A stretch of 64,000 nt of DNA from Laspinema palackyanum D2c (GTDB taxonomy: Bacteria; Cyanobacteriota; Cyanobacteriia; Cyanobacteriales; Laspinemataceae), in contig NZ_JAMXFD010000007.1 in the NCBI RefSeq assembly GCF_025370875.1, positions 53,841 through 117,840 on the forward strand. Direction: 5' to 3'. Numbering within the stretch: the stretch's first letter is position 1; each line of letters begins with the position of its first letter. Shown piece after piece: positions 19,261 through 25,957 of the stretch. Below the pieces are notes generated by a model. That model was not told the DNA's origin. It saw only the letters and a program-made list of their open reading frames with translations, and searched no databases. The position numbers and the translations under genes are program-made.

Positions 19261-20248
19261 TTATACTCATGATGTGCGTGGATGTCTCAACCCGCCAAGG
19301 GCTACAGGGTTGCCTAAAATCAGCCACTGGCCCGAGGGGCACAATGCGAGTCGGATTGAGTTCGGGTAATCCCACATAATAGAGGCGTTTTACATGGTCA
19401 ATATTACAAACCGATGACACCCTGGGATATTGGTACAAAGCTCGACAATAATCCCAGAGGTGAGGAAAATCAACCAGCCGCTTTAGATTGCACTTGAACA
19501 GCCCATAATAGGCGGAATCAAATCGAAATAGGGTGGTAAATAAACACCAATCGGCTAGGGTAACTTCGTCGCCGCAAAGGTACCGTTGCTTAGATAGCAA
19601 TTGCTCCCAGGTCTCTAAGGCTTGAAACAACTGTGTTACAGCTTCTTCGTAGGCTGATTGGGAAGCAGCAAAGCCCGATCGATAGACACCGTTGTTAATC
19701 GGTTGATAGATTTGGTCTATGACGCGATCAATGGTTTCCTGAAGCTCCAATGGATAAAAGTCAACAGAATTTGCACCCAAGTCATCAAATGCAGAATTAA
19801 ACATCTGAATAATTTGGCGAGATTCATTATTGACGATTTGATTCGTCTGTTTGTCCCACAATACAGGTACAGTCACTCTGCCGGTATAATTGGGTGCAGA
19901 CTTGACATAAACCTGCCACAGGTATTCAGCCTGATTCACCGTATCACGAATGCATCCTGAATAATCAGAAAACTGCCAGCCCTGGTCACTAATTACCGGA
20001 TCGACGATCGATAGCCCAATAATATTTTCCAGTCCTTTGAGTTTCCATAACAATGCGGTACGATGTGCCCAAGGACAACCTAATGAAATGTACAGGTGAT
20101 AACGTCCAGCGACAGCGGGAAAATCGCTCGATCCATCAACCGTCACCCAATTATGAAACTGGGTAGACATCCGCTTAAAGTTCCCATTCTCATCTTGTTC
20201 CGTCCAATCGGTGGACCATTTTCCGTTAACTAATTGACCTAATGACAT
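19253..20248 (-). CDS. Glutathionyl-hydroquinone reductase (xi-class GST, YqjG/ECM4-like)
   Basis: A 331-residue xi-class glutathione transferase. The thioredoxin-like half contains LGCPWAHRT with the catalytic cysteine at residue 58, followed by GLSIVDPVISDQGWQFSD, typical of enzymes that reduce glutathionyl-hydroquinones to hydroquinone. NESRQIIQMFN and the all-helical C-terminal half (CGDEVTLADWCLFTTLFRFD) match the family. It protects against quinone adducts and keeps hydroquinones cycling. ATG 20248 has GAGAGGA just upstream. It lies eight bases downstream of the dioxygenase gene on the same strand, so the two form an operon. It belongs to the inserted island. Confidence 0.9.
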   Translation of the reverse strand: MSLGQLVNGKWSTDWTEQDENGNFKRMSTQFHNWVTVDGSSDFPAVAGRYHLYISLGCPWAHRTALLWKLKGLENIIGLSIVDPVISDQGWQFSDYSGCIRDTVNQAEYLWQVYVKSAPNYTGRVTVPVLWDKQTNQIVNNESRQIIQMFNSAFDDLGANSVDFYPLELQETIDRVIDQIYQPINNGVYRSGFAASQSAYEEAVTQLFQALETWEQLLSKQRYLCGDEVTLADWCLFTTLFRFDSAYYGLFKCNLKRLVDFPHLWDYCRALYQYPRVSSVCNIDHVKRLYYVGLPELNPTRIVPLGPVADFRQPCSPWRVETSTHIMSIRG

Positions 20249-20256
20249 AGTTCCTC

Positions 20257-21060
20257 TCAGTGAAAATTTAGTGATGTGAAGGCATAGGCGGCCATGCTGA
20301 AAGCGCCATAGGTGTAACTCTGGTGGAGTTGAATCCCTTTCGCTTGCGATCCTGCTGCCCCCAATGCGACAAATAGGGGCAAAAGATGTTCTTCAGTGGG
20401 GTGATTCTCGTGGGCGTAGGGTGCGAGTTGACGATACTGCATCAAGCGTTGCCAGTCCTGTTGGGCGATCGCTTCCCTTAGCCATACATCAAACTGCTGA
20501 ACCCAGGAGGGTGGTGCCGCATCATACTGGGCGCTAAAAGCATGAAGATTATGGGTGGCACTCCCACTGCCAATGATCAGCACACCTTCCTGCCGTAAGG
20601 GTTCTAATGCTTGTCCTAGTTGCCAATGGTAGGTGGCATCCCGATAATACTGAATTGATAGTTGCACTACGGGAATATCTGCGGCTGGGTAGGCTACCAT
20701 CAGTGGGGTCCAAGTCCCGTGGTCAAACCCACGGGCTGAATCGGTTTGGCAGGGAATACCAGCCTGCTTGAGCAAGGTGACAACGCGATCGCCTAGTTCC
20801 GGTGACCCTGGTGCTGGATAGTTGAGTTTGTACAGGGCCGCTGGAAATCCTGAAAAATCATGAATTGTCCGAGGGGCAACTGCTGTACTCACCGTGGGCA
20901 TTGCCGAATACCAATGAGCCGAAATGACCAAGATTGCTTTGGGTTTTGGAAAATGTTGATGGAGCGATTTCAGAAATGCTGTTACAGCGCCATCTTGAAG
21001 GGGTAAATCCGGTGCCCCGTGGGAAATAAAGAGCGTTGGCAAGCTGTCCATGACAATCAT
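20257..21060 (-). CDS. DODA-type extradiol aromatic ring-opening dioxygenase (LigB family)
   Basis: A 267-residue class III extradiol dioxygenase of the YgiD/DODA type. Metal ligands are visible in FISHGAPDLPL (His near residue 14), SAHWYS (His ~49) and the late His in GSGSATHNLHAF, with RGFDHGTWTPL carrying the catalytic His. Such enzymes cleave catechol-like compounds, for example DOPA; the substrate here is unknown. The frame starts MIVMDSLPTLF at 21060, with a second ATG at 21051; no clear Shine-Dalgarno sequence is seen for either. It is the first gene of an operon with the hydroquinone reductase. An AGAACTAT half-site (21072-21079) lies 12 bases upstream of the start, matching the motif in the other island promoters. 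Confidence 0.88.
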   Translation of the reverse strand: MIVMDSLPTLFISHGAPDLPLQDGAVTAFLKSLHQHFPKPKAILVISAHWYSAMPTVSTAVAPRTIHDFSGFPAALYKLNYPAPGSPELGDRVVTLLKQAGIPCQTDSARGFDHGTWTPLMVAYPAADIPVVQLSIQYYRDATYHWQLGQALEPLRQEGVLIIGSGSATHNLHAFSAQYDAAPPSWVQQFDVWLREAIAQQDWQRLMQYRQLAPYAHENHPTEEHLLPLFVALGAAGSQAKGIQLHQSYTYGAFSMAAYAFTSLNFH

Positions 21061-21071
21061 GATTATGTAGG

Positions 21072-21079
21072 AGAACTAT
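21072..21079. promoter_or_regulatory. Half-operator AGAACTAT upstream of the dioxygenase gene
   Basis: The 8-mer AGAACTAT also occurs in the spacers upstream of doxX (as ATAGTTCT), the CDGSH gene and marR. Here only the half-site is visible, just upstream of the dioxygenase ATG. A weak call on its own. Confidence 0.35.
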
Positions 21080-21172
21080 GGAGACTGTTGGCGTTTTAAC
21101 TATTTTTGGGTAGGCCGTTGCAGTTAACCGATCTGCTCCAATGGGTTTTATTTGGCTTACTTTTAGGATTCT

Positions 21173-21658
21173 CTAGGTCCGTTTGCGTGGCAAAATTTCA
21201 CCCATTGCCCAAGCTCCATTTCCTAGCAAAAATTGCACTAAACAAGCGATCGCAAAAAATGCCGGAAATTCCCAGCCCCCACCCTGATTGGTAAACAACC
21301 AGCCATTACCACCATGCACTTTGAACGTTGCTACTAGCAGAATCGGGAACAAACCTAACGCAATCCAGCGGCTGTAAATCCCCGCTATCAGAAATAGTCC
21401 CCCTACAATCTCAGCTAAAGCCACAGGTGCAGCCATAAAACCTGGAAGTCCCATTGTGGTAAAAAATTGCGCCGTTCCGGGTAGCGTAAAGACCACCACT
21501 TTCAAGAATCCATGCGCTAGGAACAATAGCCCCAAACTCACCCGTAAGAGCGTAATGCCATACAATGCTGTCTCTATTTCAAGGGCGGGTTTCGTCAAAC
21601 GTTGCGATCGCGATTGAGTAACGACTGGGACAGGATCAAGAACCGTAATCTTCATCAT
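21173..21658 (-). CDS. DoxX-family membrane protein
   Basis: A 161-residue integral membrane protein with four hydrophobic segments: ITLLRVSLGLLFLAHGFLKV, FMAAPVALAEIVGGLFLIAG, WIALGLFPILLVATFKV and FPAFFAIACLVQFLLGNGAW. LRVSLGLLFLAHGFLK and the GG-LF turn are typical of DoxX/CatD relatives, which act with thiol- and quinone-stress systems. The start is the double ATG at 21658/21655, just after AGGAGG; the second ATG has the better spacing. The upstream spacer holds the operator-like palindrome TTCTAATTAGAA. It sits in the island between the dioxygenase and CDGSH genes. Confidence 0.85.
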   Translation of the reverse strand: MMKITVLDPVPVVTQSRSQRLTKPALEIETALYGITLLRVSLGLLFLAHGFLKVVVFTLPGTAQFFTTMGLPGFMAAPVALAEIVGGLFLIAGIYSRWIALGLFPILLVATFKVHGGNGWLFTNQGGGWEFPAFFAIACLVQFLLGNGAWAMGEILPRKRT

Positions 21659-21669
21659 TTCCTCCTGAG

Positions 21670-21691
21670 TAGAATAGTTCTAATTAGAAAC
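21670..21691. promoter_or_regulatory. Candidate MarR operator upstream of doxX
   Basis: TTCTAATTAGAA (21678-21689) is a perfect 12-base palindrome, preceded by ATAG. The 10-mer TTCTA(A/G)TTAG is shared with the spacers at 21925 and 22468. It is placed where binding would block the doxX promoter. Confidence 0.6.
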
Positions 21692-21712
21692 ATTGGGCAG
21701 ACGACGATTGAT

Positions 21713-21892
21713 TTAGAGCGTAATCTCGACATTCTTAGGGCTATTCAGTTCTAAGGCGACAGGTTGAAATGATGTACCCTTATGCCCCCCATCGCAATAG
21801 GGCAAGTTTTTAGACAACCCACAACTACAAAGCCAATGGGTTCCAGCATCTAGGCGCACTGCAACTGGTTTCTGGGAATTAGAGTGGGTCAT
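21713..21892 (-). CDS. CDGSH iron-sulfur domain protein, 59 aa
   Basis: A short gene found by direct translation. The protein has CSCGLSKNLPYCDGGH, giving the three-Cys one-His 2Fe-2S ligand set of CDGSH proteins at Cys22, Cys24, Cys33 and His37. Gly occupies the place of the usual Ser/Ala/Thr in the CDG-x-H box. ATG 21892 follows AAGGAG with seven bases between, an excellent ribosome-binding site. The spacing on both sides (54 bases to doxX, 90 to marR) and the shared operator motif put it in the same regulon. It probably has a redox or electron-transfer role in the quinone-stress module. Confidence 0.88.
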   Translation of the reverse strand: MTHSNSQKPVAVRLDAGTHWLCSCGLSKNLPYCDGGHKGTSFQPVALELNSPKNVEITL

Positions 21893-21922
21893 TGTGATTT
21901 TCTCCTTAGTTTGAAATCAGAC

Positions 21923-21940
21923 AGTTCTAGTTAGAACTAT
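21923..21940. promoter_or_regulatory. Candidate MarR operator upstream of the CDGSH gene
   Basis: AGTTCTAGTTAGAACT (21923-21938) is a 16-base palindrome with only the central pair mismatched, followed by AT to complete AGAACTAT. It lies about 30 bases upstream of the CDGSH start and just beyond the marR stop. Confidence 0.65.
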
Positions 21941-21982
21941 CTTAGCTAGTCGAAGTGGATCTGTCAACCTCAAGCGGCAAAG

Positions 21983-22435
21983 TTATTTCTGAAAGGCTTG
22001 CCTGAGTTGCACGAGGAGGTTGGTGAGAACCTCTACCTCTGTGGGTTGGAGGAGATCGAAGCGTTCTTTAAGATGAGCTATGTGGCTAGGGAAAGACTGC
22101 TCAAAGAGCTCCTGTCCCTGATCTGTTAATTGCACAATAACGTTACGACGATTGTCTTGTGGGACTTCACGGATGACGAGTTGTTTTTTGATGAGGCGAT
22201 CGATGACACCCGTTAAAGTACCTTTGGTAATCAACGTTTTCTCCCCAATTTCACCCATGCTGAGTCCGTTGGTATTACCCAAGGTAGCAATCACATCAAA
22301 CTGAGCAGGGGTTAAATCAAATTGTCGAACGTGCGCCTCAGAGTAAGAGGAAAACGCCTGATAGGTCCGAACGAGTTCCCGCATCGCGGGCAAAAAAGAC
22401 GCTTTCGCAGCTTGAATCGTTGATTTTTCGGGCAT
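21983..22435 (-). CDS. MarR-family transcriptional regulator of the island
   Basis: A 150-residue winged-helix regulator. LTPAQFDVIATLGNTNGLSMGEIGEKTLITKGTLTGVIDRL covers helices 2-4 including the recognition helix, and VPQDNRRNVIVQLTDQG is the typical DxRRxxVxLT wing. Helices at both ends form the dimer interface. ATG 22435 (MPEKSTIQ) was chosen because the preceding in-frame residues back to 22495 are unlike the family and run through the operator-like region. By analogy with MhqR/YodB-type systems it likely represses the island genes until quinones or electrophiles are present. It has no Cys in the core, so thiol sensing is not evident. Confidence 0.88.
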   Translation of the reverse strand: MPEKSTIQAAKASFLPAMRELVRTYQAFSSYSEAHVRQFDLTPAQFDVIATLGNTNGLSMGEIGEKTLITKGTLTGVIDRLIKKQLVIREVPQDNRRNVIVQLTDQGQELFEQSFPSHIAHLKERFDLLQPTEVEVLTNLLVQLRQAFQK

Positions 22436-22455
22436 GGATATGGATACCTGGATGC

Positions 22456-22480
22456 AGAATAGAACTATTCTAGTTAGTAA
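22456..22480. promoter_or_regulatory. Candidate operator upstream of marR (autoregulation)
   Basis: AGAACTATTCTAGTTAG (22461-22477) contains TTCTAGTTAG, identical to the CDGSH operator half, and AGAACTATTC, identical to the reverse complement of the doxX site. It lies 26 bases upstream of the marR ATG. Confidence 0.55.
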
Positions 22481-22499
22481 TATATTGTAACCCAATCAT

Positions 22500-22815
22500 T
22501 TGCTACTCAGTCAATTCTTGGCGATTCCCTTACTTCACCTTGAAGATCGGTACAACTATTAATAGACTGAAAATTTCCGCCTAGACCCAAACTTACTACT
22601 TATGCAGATGATTTCCGCATAATACGCTACTTAGACTGCATAGCCAGATGCTTTCCGCCTCTGAAACCCTTACCCTGTGACCTTTCTAAAATCTGTCATG
22701 ATGCTGACAAAGCATCTATACTGGGCAGCAATCCTAGCCTCAATATTAGTCAGAGCAAGCAATTTTTAGCCCACATCCCTGCTGGTGAATCAAGTCAACA
22801 AACCCTAAATACGCA
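22500..22815. other. Island right edge, unidentified coding-like remnant
   Basis: From about 22590 the plus strand is open in the frame that later joins the duplicated radical SAM tail, reading CDLSKICHDADKASILGSNP and then SLNISQSKQFLAHIP. It resembles an in-frame piece of another protein rather than random spacer. No start or family could be recognised. Confidence 0.35.
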
Positions 22816-23272
22816 AATTGCCAAAGTGAATCAAACCACCTTAATGAACTTCATTCCCACCCGACCTCTGGAAGAAATTGCCCGGGAATACATTGAGGGA
22901 TTTTGGCAACTCTACGATCCCCAACGCTATTTAGACCGCACCTACCGCCATTTTATGATCATGGGTAAACCCCGGAATCCGGTAATGCGTCGAATGAACT
23001 GGCCGACCATTCGCGCATTTTTAACCATTTGCTGGCGGCAAGGAATAGTTCGTCCCACCCGGTGGAAATTCTGGCTTTATTTGGTTAATATTCTCCGCCA
23101 TAATCCCCGGGTCGTGGATCATTATTTGGCGCTGTGCGGACTCTTTGAACATTTCAGCGAATATCGAACCATTGTTCGAGACCCAATTGAAAGTCAACTG
23201 GGTGAATATTTAGCAGAACAAAAGCGGATTGAAGCTTATGAATCTGAACGAGAAGAGTCGGCTGTAGCTTAA
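22816..23272 (+). pseudogene. Duplicated C-terminal fragment of the HpnP-like radical SAM gene
   Basis: The 148 codons from 22826 repeat the last third of the gene at 17292-18875, beginning at NQTTLMNFIPTRPLEEIA. They lack the B12-binding domain and the 4Fe-4S motif, so no radical SAM activity is possible. The copy differs by amino-acid changes (for example YIDGF to YIEGF, RDQIES to RDPIES, a one-codon loss near NPVPRRR) with few silent ones, consistent with relaxed selection. It sits in its original place beside tspO; the complete gene was moved away by the insertion. Confidence 0.9.
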
Positions 23273-23406
23273 TTTCAATTACCAAACTGGGTGCGTGACT
23301 CCTGCTTACGCACCTGAGACTTGTCTATTTTTTCCTTAGCGGTCCTCTGGATTTAGCTGAACCATTGCCCAAGTGGTATAAGTACCAATCGGACTCCAAA
23401 TCATAT
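22816..23406. repeat. Right copy of 0.59 kb direct repeat flanking the detoxification island
   Basis: Matches 18416-19009 (see that entry). This copy runs on into the intact tspO gene, so it marks the ancestral right-hand junction. Confidence 0.95.
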
Positions 23407-23809
23407 AAGGAATTAATAAAACCACCGCCCAAGTTGAAATCGACCAAACACTTAAGGCTAACAAATAGCTGAGTAATCCTCCAGTCGCGCCAATAATTGT
23501 CCCCACGGTGAGACTTCGCAATTTACACATCACTGCGGTATAAGAAATGGTGACCATTTCTAAGATTAAATAAAACCCCATTAAAACCCAAGTCAGTTGA
23601 CTTCCCGGGTCGGCTTCCCAAACCAAATAAGCGGACCAACCGCCACAGATAAAAATGACCGTCCAAATGATGGGAATAGCCTTTTCAAAGGTCAACCATC
23701 GGGGACGCTGCAACCGATTAAACCAGCGAATATCTGACCCAGTTAAGGCACTACCCAGACCCGCCACCAAAGTGCCGATCGCCGCAATCACCATCCAAGA
23801 CTTAATCAT
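23336..23809 (-). CDS. tspO: TspO/MBR family tryptophan-rich membrane protein
   Basis: A 157-residue protein with five membrane helices. Hallmarks: GSALTGSDIRWFNRLQRPRW (TspO-type W-N-L-P-W relative), PIIWTVIFICGGWSAYLVW, FYLILEMVTISYTAVMCKL, LLSYLLALSVW and VVLLIPYMIWSPIGTYTTW. TspO proteins bind tetrapyrroles such as protoporphyrin and bilins and modulate stress responses. ATG 23809 (MIKSWMVIAA) was chosen; an upstream in-frame Met at 23830 adds seven residues without support. It faces the duplicated radical SAM tail; its 3' end is also duplicated at 18939-19009. Confidence 0.87.
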   Translation of the reverse strand: MIKSWMVIAAIGTLVAGLGSALTGSDIRWFNRLQRPRWLTFEKAIPIIWTVIFICGGWSAYLVWEADPGSQLTWVLMGFYLILEMVTISYTAVMCKLRSLTVGTIIGATGGLLSYLLALSVWSISTWAVVLLIPYMIWSPIGTYTTWAMVQLNPEDR

Positions 23810-23894
23810 AAATCCCCATCTCCATATCATCCCATATTTTCCCCTCCAGTATATCCTGAATTTTCAGTTCGTCATGACTACTCCCCCCATCCTC

Positions 23895-24052
23895 CCCATT
23901 TCGTAGTAACGACTTCAGTCGTTATTTTCCTTTATTAGTAAAAAACCCCCCCATCCTCCCTAGTTCGTAGTAACGACTTCAGTCGTTAGTTCCCCTTATT
24001 AGTAAAAAACCCATAATCCTCCCCAGTTCGTAGTAACGACTTCAGTCGTTAT
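23895..24052. repeat. Three tandem ~64-base units with perfect palindrome AACGACTTCAGTCGTT
   Basis: The palindrome occurs at 23908-23923, 23972-23987 and 24035-24050, each preceded by TTCGTAGT and by a CCCATCCTCCC-type tract and followed by (C/T)TTATTAGTAAAAAAC. The regular spacing of 64 and 63 bases shows tandem multiplication of a whole unit. Confidence 0.9.
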
Positions 24053-24087
24053 CCCATTTCCCCAAGTTATCCTTTACATTAAAAATT

Positions 24088-25689
24088 TTATCCCAGAGAA
24101 TACAGCCAACCATCCCGGGCGCAAATTCTAACAATTCCATCCCAAACAATGGGGGTAGCTTCAAAAGAGATCCCCGGTAAAAAATGTTCCAATTGTTCTA
24201 CCTTTAACCGATAAAACTCTCCCCGTTGATTCCGGACCGCATTCATGCGATCACCCTGAGTCTCTTCAAACTGTAAATCAAACAAATACACCCCATTATA
24301 TCCGGCGGCAATCAGTTTATTCCCTTCCGTAAAAATTGGCGTAGAAATCGAACCCCCAATATTCATTTTAAATAAAATCAAAGGCGTTTCATAGTCTTTA
24401 TTCAACCAAGGTCCTTTAACCTTTTGACCTGTGACTTCAGTTTGCGACCCAATATAAAGATAACCATCAATCGCACTGGTAGCAAATAAAGCCGGAAATT
24501 CTCCACTCGGATTATATTCATCATTGAGGGCAACCGACCCAATAATTCCCCCCTCCCATCCACTAAAATTGCGATTCCCTGTGGGAAAAAACCACTGAAC
24601 TGCATTCTCTTCGGGTTGGGTTGGGTCAAGTTTAAACACTCCCCCTTTGCCGGGAATATATTGCCGTTCTATGGCACAAAAAAGTTTGTTTTCCTTAGAA
24701 ATAACCACGCTACCATCAATATCAGACCCGGTGAAGAAATCCCAGACAATTTTTTGGGTTTCTAGGTTAATGCCATAGATATGACCAGAACCTGAAGCTA
24801 TAAAAATTTGATTTCCGAGTCGGGCGGGGGAAGATTCGGTGACGAGATTACCTCCTTGTCGGCGACTATCCTCGGCTTCATAGAGTTGAACTTCGCCTAA
24901 AATTTCAGGTTGAAGAATGCCGGATTTGAGGGTAGCAGCATCGGTGGCACTATTCAGAAAATACCCGATGCTATTTTCTCCGACATTGAATAAGACTCCA
25001 TTGCCTAAATCTAAGGCACTGCTATCATTATCCCGGCTATAACTGGCGGTTTTTCTAATATCGAGTTTCCAGAGTTCTTTGCCCGTTCTAAAGGAAATGG
25101 CGCGAAAGCTGGGGAGAGGACCTGAAGAGGCAAGGGAATTTTGAATGCCTAACCGACTGCCTTGTAAGATGACGATGCGATTTTCTTCGGAGGCTTTTTC
25201 ATCGATATAAAGACTGGAACTCCCTTTAATGACATCATCAAACTGATAGCGCCATAAGACTTCGTTGGTGGCAATATCAATTTTTCTTAAGCTGTGATCA
25301 TAAGCGCCAATGGTGAGATAAACTTTGCCTTGGTCTCGGGTGAGGGTGGGTTGTCCGGTCCATCCGGCACCACTCCAGGTGCGCCAGGAGGTGCCGACTC
25401 GGGTTCTGCCGGTTCCGAGGGCAAATTTATCGAGGAGATTTAATTTTTGGGGAGTTCCTCTGCCATAAAATCTCCGGTAGTCGTTACCGAGAAAGGTGGG
25501 GATTAATAATTCAGTGTCGAGGGAGAGTCCGGCGATCGCCTCGTTGACGGTTTTAGTAACAGTGGGTAACAGATTCCTCGGAGGTACAGTCGGGGTGGGG
25601 GTGCGACATCCTTGTAAAATGGGCGGCAGTGAAGAACCCATTAAAAAGAGAAGCGCGTTTTTGTTGAAGGTTCGCCGGTTCAAAGTCAT
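24088..25689 (-). CDS. PQQ-type beta-propeller lipoprotein
   Basis: A 533-residue exported protein. The N-terminus has NRRTFNKNALLFLMGSSLPPILQGC: an RR-containing, possibly Tat-type signal with a lipobox, so Cys~28 would carry lipid. The mature part has repeated propeller blades: VYLTIGAYDHSLRKIDIATNEVLWRY, FRAISFRTGKELWKLDI, IFIASGSGHIYGINLETQKIVWDF and LYIGSQTEV. These are the A-x-D/N-x-x-T-G-x-x-x-W pattern of PQQ-like repeats. There are no obvious cofactor-binding residues, so it may be a structural or binding protein rather than a dehydrogenase. A similar layout is used by BamB, but this protein is longer. No operon partner. Confidence 0.8.
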   Translation of the reverse strand: MTLNRRTFNKNALLFLMGSSLPPILQGCRTPTPTVPPRNLLPTVTKTVNEAIAGLSLDTELLIPTFLGNDYRRFYGRGTPQKLNLLDKFALGTGRTRVGTSWRTWSGAGWTGQPTLTRDQGKVYLTIGAYDHSLRKIDIATNEVLWRYQFDDVIKGSSSLYIDEKASEENRIVILQGSRLGIQNSLASSGPLPSFRAISFRTGKELWKLDIRKTASYSRDNDSSALDLGNGVLFNVGENSIGYFLNSATDAATLKSGILQPEILGEVQLYEAEDSRRQGGNLVTESSPARLGNQIFIASGSGHIYGINLETQKIVWDFFTGSDIDGSVVISKENKLFCAIERQYIPGKGGVFKLDPTQPEENAVQWFFPTGNRNFSGWEGGIIGSVALNDEYNPSGEFPALFATSAIDGYLYIGSQTEVTGQKVKGPWLNKDYETPLILFKMNIGGSISTPIFTEGNKLIAAGYNGVYLFDLQFEETQGDRMNAVRNQRGEFYRLKVEQLEHFLPGISFEATPIVWDGIVRICARDGWLYSLG

Positions 25690-25957
25690 GGGTAAAACAG
25701 TTACAATTTACAAGGGTTGGACCGATCGCCAGGGAACGAAACCATCAGCCAAAAGTGGGACTGTGACATTGACTCATCCCAGGACGATCGCAATGTCTAG
25801 GTGACTCCGTTGCGATGAAAATTGACCCAGGCAATATCATCGTACCTGAAATTCCGAGGCGAGCGCCCCAGGAAATGGAACTGCTAGGGTCTAGCAACGT
25901 CTACAAATTCTATATTTTGAGTGAATATTGTGAGTCCATACCGCGAGAGTTAAAGGC

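Noticed and set aside
22590..22640. YADD motif (reverse-transcriptase-like) in the open frame at the island's right edge
   Set aside because: Only four residues match, and no other reverse-transcriptase motif or intron RNA structure is nearby.
23870..24060. Tandem repeats as a possible CRISPR array
   Set aside because: Units are 64 bases with a 16-base palindrome and almost identical spacers, so spacers are not unique; no cas genes are nearby.
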